A stretch of DNA of 64,000 nucleotides from the NCBI RefSeq assembly GCF_009601765.2, contig NZ_CP045700.1, forward strand, positions 310,001 to 374,000, written 5' to 3'. Both the position numbers and the translations under genes were made by a program. Positions 43,190-51,544 of this stretch are shown here, piece by piece (within the stretch, counting starts at the first letter, position 1; each line of letters starts with the position of its first letter). The notes beneath the pieces are model-generated. The model ran no database searches. It was not told the origin of the DNA and worked only from the letters and a program-made list of their open reading frames with translations. The DNA comes from Vibrio algicola. Lineage in GTDB: Bacteria > Pseudomonadota > Gammaproteobacteria > Enterobacterales > Vibrionaceae.

Positions 43190-44677
43190 ATGGCGACTAA
43201 TCATTATTCAAACCAAGAAAGCTCTGTAAATAAAATTAATTCTAATCATGATCAGGATACGTCGGATTACCGAATTGAACACGACAGCATGGGAGAAGTT
43301 CAAGTACCCACCAGTGCCCTCTATCAAGCGCAAACTCAACGAGCAATAAATAATTTCCCTATTAGTGGGCTAACATTGCCGATTCGCTTTATTCAATCAA
43401 TCACTATGATCAAGCAAGCCGCCTCGGTGGTGAATCTTGAACTGGGATTATTGGATCATCAACGCGCTCAAGCAATAGAAGTTGCCTGCTCGCAAATTAT
43501 TGAAGGCGAGTATAACGATCAATTTCCGATTGATGTGTTTCAAACCGGCTCGGGCACTAGTACTAATATGAATGTTAATGAAGTGGTGGCAACTTTATCT
43601 AATCGGACTTTAGCCAATCAATTCCCACACGAAGGCAGTCAAATTGAGCAAGTTCACCCCAACGATCATGTCAATATGAGTCAAAGCAGTAATGATGTGA
43701 TCCCCACCGCAATCCAATTAAGTTGTTTAACCGCTATTCACACCCAATTGCTTCCCGCTATGTCTCATTTGATCAGCGTGCTAGAAACAAAAGCGCTGCA
43801 AAATGACGATATAGTCAAAACGGGGCGCACTCATTTAATGGATGCGATGCCAGTGACTCTTGGGCAGGAATTACGCGCATGGAAAACACAAGTGCAACGC
43901 GCGCAGCAACGCATAGAAGACTCATTACCCGAACTGCAAAGCTTAGCTCAAGGCGGCACCGCAGTCGGTACAGGCATAAATGCACCAGAGACGTTTGCAG
44001 CAAAAATCGCACAACAACTCAGTGATATGACAGGGATAAGTCTGCATGCCAGTGATAATCCATTTTATAATTTAAGTTGCCAAGACAGCAGTGTGGCCTT
44101 ATCGGGGGAATTAAAAAGTTATGCCGTGGCATTAATGAAAATAGCCAATGATTTACGTTGGATGAACTCTGGGCCCTTAGCAGGGATTGGTGAGATTGAA
44201 CTCGCCGCATTGCAACCTGGTTCGTCAATCATGCCGGGTAAAGTCAATCCTGTGATCCCAGAGGCCGTTGCGATGGCTGCAGCGCAAGTGATAGGCAATG
44301 ACACCACCATTACTGCAGCAGGGCAATCGGGAAATTTTCAATTAAACGTAATGTTACCGCTGATCGCTTATAACTTATTGCAGAGTGTCGAATTACTCAG
44401 TAATTGTTCGGTGCTATTGGCGGATAAAACAATAAAAGATTTCAGCGTTAGGCAAGATAATCTGGATAAGGCGTTAGCTAAAAATCCTATTTTAGTCACC
44501 GCATTAAATCCCATTATAGGTTATGAACAGGCGGCTAAAATTGCTAAAAAATCCTATCAACAACAAAGATCGATTTTGGATGTAGCAGAACAAGAAACCT
44601 CCTTGAGTCGAGTGGAATTGGAAGCGTTACTCGATCCAATCAAACTGACTCAAGGAGGGGTAGGCAAATCATTTTAA
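43190..44677 (+). CDS. fumC: Class II fumarate hydratase
   Basis: 495 residues from the ATG at 43190, which has TAGGA upstream. Interconverts fumarate and malate without an iron-sulfur cluster. Family signatures are 'FQTGSGTSTNMNVNEV', 'NDHVNMSQSSNDVIPTA', 'KTGRTHLMDAMPVTLGQE' and 'GSSIMPGKVNPVIPEA'. Compared with typical FumC there is a ~25-residue polar N-terminal extension before 'YRIEHDSMGEVQVP'. Its 3' end overlaps the convergent lrgB-like gene by 4 bp. Confidence 0.93.
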   Translation: MATNHYSNQESSVNKINSNHDQDTSDYRIEHDSMGEVQVPTSALYQAQTQRAINNFPISGLTLPIRFIQSITMIKQAASVVNLELGLLDHQRAQAIEVACSQIIEGEYNDQFPIDVFQTGSGTSTNMNVNEVVATLSNRTLANQFPHEGSQIEQVHPNDHVNMSQSSNDVIPTAIQLSCLTAIHTQLLPAMSHLISVLETKALQNDDIVKTGRTHLMDAMPVTLGQELRAWKTQVQRAQQRIEDSLPELQSLAQGGTAVGTGINAPETFAAKIAQQLSDMTGISLHASDNPFYNLSCQDSSVALSGELKSYAVALMKIANDLRWMNSGPLAGIGEIELAALQPGSSIMPGKVNPVIPEAVAMAAAQVIGNDTTITAAGQSGNFQLNVMLPLIAYNLLQSVELLSNCSVLLADKTIKDFSVRQDNLDKALAKNPILVTALNPIIGYEQAAKIAKKSYQQQRSILDVAEQETSLSRVELEALLDPIKLTQGGVGKSF

Positions 44678-45381
44678 GCCCACAATATATGACCAAGCAT
44701 TGGCGCTAACAGTACGGTCACGACACCAGCCAGCATCATCATTAGACTAGCAATCACGCCAGCTTGATTATCAATTTTATAAGCGGTGGCCGTTCCTGCT
44801 CCATGAGCGCAAGCGCCAAGGCCTGCGCCTTTCCCATGGTGCGAGTTTATGGTTAATAGCCCTAAAACTAACTCCCCAACAATGATGCCAATCACGCCGG
44901 TTATCACCACAAAAACGGCAGTAAGATCAGATTTGCCACCAATAGATTCGGTTGCCGCCATCGCAAATGGAGTGGTAATGGATCGCATTGCCAAACTACG
45001 CTGTAACATCTCAGACAAATGAAACCATCTACTGAGCAATAAAGTACTACCAATGCCTGCGACAACCGCGATCACAACCCCAGAGCTCAACGACAGCCAA
45101 TGCTTAATGATTAATGAACGATATTCATAGACAGGAACTGCAAAGGCTAAAGTAGCAGGACCAAGCATCCAAACTAACCAATGAGAATCAAACATATAGT
45201 CTTGATAAGGAATGTTTAATACCAAGACTAAAGCGACGATCACAATCGGTACAAATACCAAAGGAATAAAAATGAAAATCGGGAAGCGGCGATGTAACCA
45301 TTTACTGAAATAATAACAGGCAACAGTGAATACTAAGTAAGTCACGATCAGGACTTGATGCAGAAAAGGAGAGTAAGTCAT
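44674..45381 (-). CDS. LrgB/CidB family membrane protein
   Basis: 235 residues with about seven membrane segments and the LrgB signature 'RSLAMRSITTPFAMAATESIGGKSDLTAVFVVITGVIG' and 'HGKGAGLGACAHGAGTATAYKI'. LrgB/CidB proteins act with LrgA/CidA in holin-like control of murein hydrolases and in pyruvate transport in some bacteria. Its start overlaps the stop of the partner gene by one base, and it overlaps fumC at the 3' end. Confidence 0.88.
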   Translation of the reverse strand: MTYSPFLHQVLIVTYLVFTVACYYFSKWLHRRFPIFIFIPLVFVPIVIVALVLVLNIPYQDYMFDSHWLVWMLGPATLAFAVPVYEYRSLIIKHWLSLSSGVVIAVVAGIGSTLLLSRWFHLSEMLQRSLAMRSITTPFAMAATESIGGKSDLTAVFVVITGVIGIIVGELVLGLLTINSHHGKGAGLGACAHGAGTATAYKIDNQAGVIASLMMMLAGVVTVLLAPMLGHILWA

Positions 45382-45806
45382 TATTTATTCCCTTGCATTT
45401 TATCTGCAATTAATTGTTTTAATGCTATTTTTTTAACTTCATAACGGTAGACTTTCTCAACCACGAAAGAGGTTATCCCTAGTACAAAGCAGGTACTTAA
45501 TATTATTACTGCCATGATTTTTAAGCCTTGATGTAGAAATAAATCTTGATAGTTAATGATCGCAATAACAGCAGGAATAAAAAACAATAGCATCTCGGCC
45601 AATAACCACATTGAACCGGCTTTTAACCACTTCACATTGACGATGCCTGTAAACATCAAAGCCAGCAAAACGAGTAAGCCAAATACATTCGAAGGCATAG
45701 GGATATGCAACAAGCGAACCACTTGGTCTGAAAGTAACCACAGCAAGCAAAGTTCGATAACTTGGATGAAAACAAGAGATGTATTTTTTACGCTGAAACT
45801 AGACAT
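45381..45806 (-). CDS. LrgA/CidA family holin-like protein
   Basis: 141 residues with four membrane segments. 'MPSNVFGLLVLLALMFTGIVNVKWLKAGSMWLLAEMLLFFIPAVIAIINY' is the LrgA/CidA core. The C-terminal tail is basic. It is the first gene of the lrgAB-type pair and is divergent from a LysR regulator, the arrangement of cid loci. Confidence 0.88.
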   Translation of the reverse strand: MSSFSVKNTSLVFIQVIELCLLWLLSDQVVRLLHIPMPSNVFGLLVLLALMFTGIVNVKWLKAGSMWLLAEMLLFFIPAVIAIINYQDLFLHQGLKIMAVIILSTCFVLGITSFVVEKVYRYEVKKIALKQLIADKMQGNK

Positions 45807-45893
45807 GATAATTAATAAGCCCGCTTTAATTTGATGTACTCATTATAGGTGAAGATATCAACTTTCAATAAATGAATAATATAACTATAATCT

Positions 45894-45908
45894 ATTCCAT
45901 ATTGGAAT
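45894..45908. promoter_or_regulatory. LysR-type operator (T-N11-A box)
   Basis: ATTCCA-TAT-TGGAAT is a perfect dyad with the T-N11-A spacing of LysR boxes, located between the divergent cidA-like and lysR genes (88 bp before the cidA-like start, 65 bp before the LysR start). Confidence 0.6.
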
Positions 45909-45972
45909 GGTGGTGGGTTTTAGGGCTAAGTGATTCGCTATGCTGCTGAAATGAAACGTGAGGTACGCGAAA

Positions 45973-46833
45973 ATGAATAATAAAGAACTGAATTATTTTG
46001 TCACTTTGATCCGAGCAAAGAATTTCACTCGCGCATCTGAGCAACTATTTGTCACCCAACCCACCATAAGTAAAGCATTGAAGTCGTTAGAAGCATCGGT
46101 TGGAGAACCATTAATTCAACGCAATAACCGAGACATTCAATTAACCGAAGCCGGAGAAGTGGTTTATCGTTATGGTGAATCTATATTGCAGCAATTTACC
46201 GATATGCAAACCAAGCTCCAAGATCTTAAACAATTGGAATATGGGCAGCTTTCGATTGGTATCCCGCCAATGGTTGGGCATCTCTATGCTAATACATTGC
46301 ATCAGTTTAACGTGGATTACCCTAATATTGATGTTTCAATTATAGAGTTTGGTAGCCGAAAAATTGAAAGTGCAATTCATAAAGGTGAGATCGATGTTGG
46401 CGTCACCATGTTGCCATTAGAAAATGAAAAACTACAAACTAAGACCATAGTAGAGCATCCAGTACTTGCAGTAATGGCTAAAAATAATGGTTTTGAGAAT
46501 AAAAAAAATATTGATATCACCGAGTTAAAAAACCATACCTTCTACCTTTATAGTGAAGAATTTGCACTTACCGCGGTGATTGAAAAAATGTGTCAAAAGT
46601 ATGGTTTTCAGCCGAAGATTGGCGTGCGAAGTACTCAATGGGATTTTTTGGCCGCGATGGTAGAAAATGGGCTTGGAGTGACTTTTTTACCCGCGCCAAT
46701 TTGCGCAAAGTTAGATCCAAAGCATTATGATTTTTTTGAGTTAAAACAAGAGATAAAGTGGGAGTTAGGCATTAGTTGGTCATCTCAACGCTACTTATCG
46801 CGTGCCGCTGAGGCATTCTTAAGCTTAATCTAA
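45973..46833 (+). CDS. LysR-family regulator, CidR-like
   Basis: 286 residues from the ATG at 45973, chosen because GAGGT lies 8 nt upstream; a GTG at 45958 would overlap that site. The N-terminal HTH is 'MNNKELNYFVTLIRAKNFTRASEQLFVTQPTISKALKSLEASVGEPLIQRNNRDIQLTEAGE', followed by the effector domain ('YGQLSIGIPPMVGHLYANTLHQF'). Divergent location beside the lrgAB-type pair suggests it is their activator, as CidR in staphylococci and bacilli. Confidence 0.85.
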   Translation: MNNKELNYFVTLIRAKNFTRASEQLFVTQPTISKALKSLEASVGEPLIQRNNRDIQLTEAGEVVYRYGESILQQFTDMQTKLQDLKQLEYGQLSIGIPPMVGHLYANTLHQFNVDYPNIDVSIIEFGSRKIESAIHKGEIDVGVTMLPLENEKLQTKTIVEHPVLAVMAKNNGFENKKNIDITELKNHTFYLYSEEFALTAVIEKMCQKYGFQPKIGVRSTQWDFLAAMVENGLGVTFLPAPICAKLDPKHYDFFELKQEIKWELGISWSSQRYLSRAAEAFLSLI

Positions 46834-46840
46834 AATAAAA

Positions 46841-46880
46841 AACTGCACTGGACTCCTCCAAATGCAGTTGATATTTTTAT
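46841..46880. terminator. Terminator between convergent lysR and ompA-like genes
   Basis: AACTGCA (46841-46847) pairs with TGCAGTT (46863-46869), followed by GATATTTTTATT. On the minus strand the stem is followed by a T-rich TTTTTTA run. The stem is short. Confidence 0.5.
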
Positions 46881-46893
46881 TCGCTGCTAGAGA

Positions 46894-47934
46894 TTATTTT
46901 CTTTCGTAGAAAACTTCAACACGGCGATTTTTCTCACGTCCTTCGGCTGTCGCGTTGTCAGCAATTGGGCCCGTTTCGCCTTCACCTTTTACCACAATTC
47001 GGTTGGCATCGACATCTTGAGACACTAAATAGTCAGCCGCCGATTGAGCTCGTTGTTGTGATAATTTTTGGTTATAGGCTTCACTACCACTAGAGTCAGT
47101 GTGACCTACAATTTCTACGGTTAACTCTGGTTCAGCTTTAAGTTTATCAGCAACAGGGTGCATTGATTCTTTGGCTGCAGGAGTAAGCTCGGTTGAATCG
47201 TGAGTAAACGCACCAGTAGAAAGGGTAACAGCTAATTCTTCTTTTGGCGCTTCTGCAACCACGGGAGCTGATTCTTGTACAGGTTCTTCTACCATAGGCT
47301 GATCTTCAACAGGTGCCGCCATTGGCGTAGCCTCTGCCACCGCTGCTTGGCCAAAGTAATAAGCAATACCGACAGAAACATAATTAACATCTGGCTGCGC
47401 ACGATATCCTGCACCATCTGAAACATTATCACCAGCATTATCAAACCATTGATATTCACCGCGTAAACGCCAATTATGACTGATCTGATACTCAATACCG
47501 GCACCTAACATAAGTGAAATGTTATTGTCATCACCAGCAAAATTACTGGCTTGAACATTGTTATAAGCACCACCAAGTTTACCAAATAGGTTCCAAGAAT
47601 CGGTAATATTCCAATCCGCCTTCGCGCCTAACTCAAAATTTTGTAGTTTGGTCTTTTCTGCATCGTAATGGGATTTACCTAAATAGTTATAACCACCTTC
47701 TAAAGACAACCAAGTGTTAAATTGATAACCACCGTACACACTGCCAGCCCAAGCATCATCATCGACATTACTAGCATCAGCAGGATCAAAGTCAAAGTTA
47801 GCCCAACCAGTTTTAGCACCTAAATAAAACTCACCAGCATTTTCAGCCGCTGCATTTACATTTGCAGATAACAGCAAAGAAAGAGAGAGAATTGAGGTAA
47901 TTGAAGTAGAAAGCAAAGTCCGTTTTGTATTCAT
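46894..47934 (-). CDS. ompA: OmpA-family outer membrane protein
   Basis: 346 residues: signal peptide (about 1-28, cleavage near 'VNA-AAEN'), an eight-stranded beta barrel (about 30-198, 'EFYLGAKTGWANFDFD', 'VYGGYQFNTWLSLEGGYNYLG', 'VSVGIAYYFG'), a Pro/Glu/Ala linker, and an OmpA-like peptidoglycan-binding domain (about 235-346) with 'VEIVGHTDSSGSEAYNQKLSQQRAQSAADYLV' and 'GREKNRRVEVFYERK'. It ties the outer membrane to murein. Monocistronic. Confidence 0.9.
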   Translation of the reverse strand: MNTKRTLLSTSITSILSLSLLLSANVNAAAENAGEFYLGAKTGWANFDFDPADASNVDDDAWAGSVYGGYQFNTWLSLEGGYNYLGKSHYDAEKTKLQNFELGAKADWNITDSWNLFGKLGGAYNNVQASNFAGDDNNISLMLGAGIEYQISHNWRLRGEYQWFDNAGDNVSDGAGYRAQPDVNYVSVGIAYYFGQAAVAEATPMAAPVEDQPMVEEPVQESAPVVAEAPKEELAVTLSTGAFTHDSTELTPAAKESMHPVADKLKAEPELTVEIVGHTDSSGSEAYNQKLSQQRAQSAADYLVSQDVDANRIVVKGEGETGPIADNATAEGREKNRRVEVFYERK

Positions 47935-48163
47935 AATGTCACCATATATTTAAGGTTAATTTTCGTTGCCGATACCATGCTGAATAATCTGGTATCGATA
48001 ATAAGGATGAAAATTGAGTTATGTTTAAACCTAGTTGTAATAATATGGTCAAATTGTTGCTTAAGCAATGTATTTTTGTTAATTGATTGGTGTGGTGCAT
48101 GCATTGGGAGGGCGAAATGCGGGAATAATAAATTGTAGGTTAAGGTGAAAAAACACTGGTACT
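47935..48163. other. Intergenic region upstream of the ompA-like gene
   Basis: About 230 bp of AT-rich sequence that must hold the ompA-like promoter on the minus strand. Nothing further was recognised. Confidence 0.35.
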
Positions 48164-48206
48164 AAGGTAATTGAAATGGCAGCGTGTGTGTCCATTCAAT
48201 TACCTT
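48164..48206 (-). terminator. Long hairpin after the ammonium transporter gene
   Basis: AAGGTAATTGA (48164-48174) pairs with TCAATTACCTT (48196-48206), extended inward by ATGG/CCAT with a bulge. It starts 13 bp beyond the amt stop codon on the minus strand; a T-run follows only about 20 bp later. Confidence 0.6.
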
Positions 48207-48219
48207 GATTTAGATACAA

Positions 48220-49440
48220 TCAATCCTCATTGGTCGAACTGATCTTATGGAGTGATAAATCGGCGCCGTTGTACTCTTGTTCTTGAGTTAAGCGTAATCC
48301 GGTAACTTTATGAATGGCGCCGTACACAATAAATGAACCCAGCACCGCAATGGCAATACCGGCAAGAGTGCCGAGAATTTGTACAGGTAAACTCACGCCG
48401 CCCATGCCACCTAATGCTTGCTGACCAAAAATACCGGCTGCAATACCACCCCAAGCGCCGCATACTCCATGCAATGGCCACACCCCTAATACATCATCTA
48501 TTTTGGTGCGATTTTGCATAAAGGTGAATAACCAAACAAACACAGCGGCGGCTATGATCCCAGTGAGTAGGGCACCAATCGGATGCATCACATCGGAACC
48601 TGCACACACAGCCACTAAACCGGCCAATGGCCCATTATGAATAAAGCCGGGGTCATTTTTACCGACTACCATCGCAGTGATGATCCCACCTGCCATTGCC
48701 ATTAATGAATTCATGGCAACTAAACCACTGACACCGTTAATTGCCTGCGCCGACATGACGTTAAAGCCAAACCAACCAACCGATAAAATCCAAGCGCCTA
48801 ATGCCAGGAACGGGATATTAGAAGGGGCAAAGTTAGTGTGTTTACCTGCGCGCACGCGTCCATGTCGCATGCCAAGAAAAATGACTGCGATGAGAGCAAT
48901 CCAACCGCCGACGGCATGAACCACCACAGATCCTGCAAAATCATGGAATGGGGCGCCAAAAGTGATATCAAACCAATGTTGTAAGCCAAAGTTGCCATTC
49001 CAAATCATGCCTTCAAATAAGGGATAAACAAGGCCGACAATAAAGAAAGTTGCAATCAGGATCGGATAAAAACGAGCACGTTCCGCAATACCGCCAGAAA
49101 CAATCGCCGGAATGGCGGCGGCGAAGGTGAGCAAAAAGAAGAACTTGACTAATTCATAGCCGTTGCCTGCCGATAGAGTTTGAGCATCAACAAAAAAGGT
49201 ATGACCATAGGCGACCCAATAACCAAAGAAGAAGTAAGCAATGGTTGAAACTCCAAAGTCGGCTAAGATTTTGACTAACGCATTAACTTGGTTTTTATGA
49301 CGAACGGTGCCCACTTCTAAAAATGCAAAGCCAGCGTGCATCAAAAACACCATGATGGCACCGAGTAAGAGAAAAAGCGTATCAGAGCTTTGAGTGAGAG
49401 CTTGTACTGCGCCCGTGACCTGAGTAATTGGATCATCCAT
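48220..49440 (-). CDS. amt: Ammonium transporter (Amt family)
   Basis: 406 residues with eleven membrane segments. Family markers include 'AIPAIVSGGIAERARFYPIL', the twin pore histidines in 'AGSVVVHAVGGW' and 'WPLHGVCGAWGG', and 'GFNVMSAQAINGVSGLVAMNS'. Conducts ammonium across the inner membrane. It lacks the cleavable N-terminal signal of AmtB and no glnK/glnB gene is adjacent, so control by a PII protein, if any, would be in trans. Confidence 0.92.
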   Translation of the reverse strand: MDDPITQVTGAVQALTQSSDTLFLLLGAIMVFLMHAGFAFLEVGTVRHKNQVNALVKILADFGVSTIAYFFFGYWVAYGHTFFVDAQTLSAGNGYELVKFFFLLTFAAAIPAIVSGGIAERARFYPILIATFFIVGLVYPLFEGMIWNGNFGLQHWFDITFGAPFHDFAGSVVVHAVGGWIALIAVIFLGMRHGRVRAGKHTNFAPSNIPFLALGAWILSVGWFGFNVMSAQAINGVSGLVAMNSLMAMAGGIITAMVVGKNDPGFIHNGPLAGLVAVCAGSDVMHPIGALLTGIIAAAVFVWLFTFMQNRTKIDDVLGVWPLHGVCGAWGGIAAGIFGQQALGGMGGVSLPVQILGTLAGIAIAVLGSFIVYGAIHKVTGLRLTQEQEYNGADLSLHKISSTNED

Positions 49441-49806
49441 GAAACTTTCCTTTGAATATTAAAATTAGATTGTAAATACCCTGTCGCACAATATGAGTGC
49501 GCTACAGCTCTGTAATGGAGCAATTTTTAATTGATAAGGATGTTTTAAGCAAAAAATAAGCCAAGTTATAAAGGCATGGTATTTTTAGAGGTATTAAAAT
49601 AAAACTAGCATAGTAAAGGCGTATCAAGAAGAGATGACTTTGATTGGTGAGCCATGATGAGTTGCAGTGCACGAAAATAGTGCAATAAAGCAGACTGGTG
49701 CAAGTTGGTGGTGCGGATTGAATTGCCCAATATTGGACAATTCAATTTTGAACACTCTTTTTGTTATTCGTTTGAATGACGCATGAACATTTAATAGGAA
49801 TGTTTG
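49441..49806. other. Intergenic region, amt promoter and 30-bp palindrome
   Basis: 366 bp between amt and the RNA helicase gene. It must hold the amt promoter on the minus strand. A near-perfect 30-bp palindrome lies at 49717-49746. I looked for a sigma-54 promoter of the type found before amtB operons and did not find one with correct spacing. Confidence 0.45.
49717..49746. promoter_or_regulatory. 30-bp near-perfect palindrome
   Basis: The left half ATTGAATTGCCCAAT and right half ATTGGACAATTCAAT are complementary apart from one mismatched pair, with no loop. This is typical of a protein-binding operator rather than a terminator. It lies about 280 bp upstream of amt and 60 bp downstream of the helicase stop. 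Confidence 0.5.
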
Positions 49807-51087
49807 TTATTTAGATCTTGGTTTGCGTGCTGCATTCTTTTCAGGTACGCGCTTTTCAGGTGAGCGATCGGCTTTGGGCTGAAAATCTTTAATGCTGCGT
49901 TTTTTGGCGCTACGGCGATTGGCCTGTTTATCTTTGGCTGGGCGTTTGGCTACGCCCGTGCTTGGTTTATCCGTCACCGGAAAGTCGCTGAGGGTTTGTA
50001 GAGGCATGCGGTTTTTGGTTAGCGCCCGAATAGCGTCTAATGCTTCAGTTTCGGCGTGGCAGACCAAGGATATCGCCGAGCCTAGTTTGCCTGCGCGCGC
50101 AGTACGTCCAATTCGGTGCACATAAACAGGGGCATTATCTGGTAGGTCGAAATTGATCACAACCGGTAGCGCATCAATATCAATGCCACGCGCTAGGAGA
50201 TCGGTCGCCACTAATACTTGGATGGTGTGTTGTTTAAATTGATGCAGAGTGGCTTCTCGCTCTATTTGTTCTTTATTACCATGCAGGGCTTTTACGTTAA
50301 TGTCGGCTTTGATTAATTTTTTGACTAGGGTATCCGCATTGTCTTTGGCATTAATAAAAATCAATACTTGTTTTGTCGGTTGCTGTTTTAACAATGAAAT
50401 TAACACTTTGGTTTTGCTGCCTTTATTGACTAAGAATAACTGCTCATTAATCCCATCGACCACACTGTTATTGTCATTGGTTTTAATTTCAACTGGTGAG
50501 GTGAGAACCTTCTGTACTTCAATCGCCAAGGTCTCGGTCAATGTGGCTGAAAAACATAAGGTTTGGCGCTGGATAGGAATAAAGGTTAATAGCGCTTGAA
50601 TATCACTCCAAAACCCCATATCCAATAAACGGTCGGCTTCATCTAATACCAAGTGTTTGACGTTAGATAAATCAATCTTGCCTTCTTTTGCAAGCGCAAG
50701 CAGGCGACCAGGCGTAACAATAATAACATGTGGCAGTTTGGCTAATTGCTGCGCTTGAGTGACGAGGTCAACGCCACCAAATAGTGTGGCAGTTTGAATG
50801 CTTAACGCTTTAGCAATGGGTTTTAATGTTTGCGCAGTTTGTCGTGCCAGTTCGCGAGTTGGGGCAATAATAACGGCTTGAAGATGCGCGTTTTTATTGT
50901 CGATCATTTGTAAAACAGGCAAACCAAATGCAAGGGTTTTGCCACTGCCAGTGTGGGCTAAAGCCAGTACATCGGCATCGTGTAAAATAGCAGGGATCGC
51001 TTGTTGTTGAACGGGGGTTGGATTGGCAATGGTTGAAGGTAGTGCGTTAATAATATCGCTATTTAGCTGAAGTTCAGAAAAAGTCAT
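49807..51087 (-). CDS. DEAD-box RNA helicase, RhlE-like
   Basis: 426 residues. All helicase motifs are present: Q-motif 'NPTPVQQQAIP', motif I 'AHTGSGKT', Ia 'PTRELA', II 'LDEADRLLDMGF', III 'SAT', V 'VATDLLARGIDI', VI 'HRIGRTARAG'. The C-terminal 60 residues are strongly basic (Lys/Arg/Ser-rich), a non-specific RNA-binding tail. RhlE-type helicases act in ribosome assembly and RNA decay, often at low temperature. Exact paralogue not assigned. Confidence 0.9.
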   Translation of the reverse strand: MTFSELQLNSDIINALPSTIANPTPVQQQAIPAILHDADVLALAHTGSGKTLAFGLPVLQMIDNKNAHLQAVIIAPTRELARQTAQTLKPIAKALSIQTATLFGGVDLVTQAQQLAKLPHVIIVTPGRLLALAKEGKIDLSNVKHLVLDEADRLLDMGFWSDIQALLTFIPIQRQTLCFSATLTETLAIEVQKVLTSPVEIKTNDNNSVVDGINEQLFLVNKGSKTKVLISLLKQQPTKQVLIFINAKDNADTLVKKLIKADINVKALHGNKEQIEREATLHQFKQHTIQVLVATDLLARGIDIDALPVVINFDLPDNAPVYVHRIGRTARAGKLGSAISLVCHAETEALDAIRALTKNRMPLQTLSDFPVTDKPSTGVAKRPAKDKQANRRSAKKRSIKDFQPKADRSPEKRVPEKNAARKPRSK

Positions 51088-51116
51088 GAGAGAACCTGTA
51101 TAAGGAAAGCGTGAGA

Positions 51117-51151
51117 ATAAAAAGGCCCTAAAGTGGAAACTTCAGGGCCTT
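51117..51151 (-). terminator. Terminator of the 11-residue-repeat protein gene
   Basis: AAGGCCCTAAAG pairs with CTTCAGGGCCTT (one mismatch); on the minus strand the stem is followed by TTTTTATT. It also lies just upstream of the RNA helicase gene on the same strand, separating the two transcripts. Confidence 0.8.
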
Positions 51152-51177
51152 GTTGTTGATTATGAATGCCGAGGTTG

Positions 51178-51522
51178 TTACTTAACCGCTTTTACCATAC
51201 TTTTAGCGGGTGCGTCTTTCACGTCATCAACTTTACCAGAGACATTGTCTTTAGTGTCGTCGACTTTGTCAGACACGTTATCTTTGGTGTCATCGACTTT
51301 GTCCGATACGGCATCTTTGGTATCGTCAACTTTATTAGTGACTTCTTTCTTGGCCTGTTTGGTGGTTTTTTCCACATCACAACGACCATTAACACCAACA
51401 GATGATTCAAGCGCGGCATTTTTAGCCGCTTTACTTGCATTACAATCTGGCTTAATCACACCAGCGTAACTCATGCTTGATGCAAGAGCGAAACCAAGCA
51501 TAACCAAAGCTTTAATCTTCAT
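51178..51522 (-). CDS. Secreted 11-residue-repeat protein, unknown function
   Basis: 114 residues: signal peptide (about 1-20, 'ALASSMSYA'), a mature N-terminal part with two Cys (in 'PDCNASKAAKNAALESSVGVNGRCDVEK'), then four tandem copies of an 11-residue unit: KVDDTKDAVSD, KVDDTKDNVSD, KVDDTKDNVSG, KVDDVKDAPAK. Such 11-mers form amphipathic or coiled-coil helices, as in LEA and apolipoprotein-like proteins. Role unknown; a periplasmic stress or membrane-contact role is a guess. Monocistronic with its own terminator. Confidence 0.65.
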   Translation of the reverse strand: MKIKALVMLGFALASSMSYAGVIKPDCNASKAAKNAALESSVGVNGRCDVEKTTKQAKKEVTNKVDDTKDAVSDKVDDTKDNVSDKVDDTKDNVSGKVDDVKDAPAKSMVKAVK

Positions 51523-51544
51523 AAATTGACCTTTATTTTTAAGC

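Noticed and set aside
49441..49806. Sigma-54 promoter before amt
   Set aside because: A GCAC...TTGC pair exists on the minus strand but the spacing is 7 instead of 5 and the GG of the upstream element is missing.
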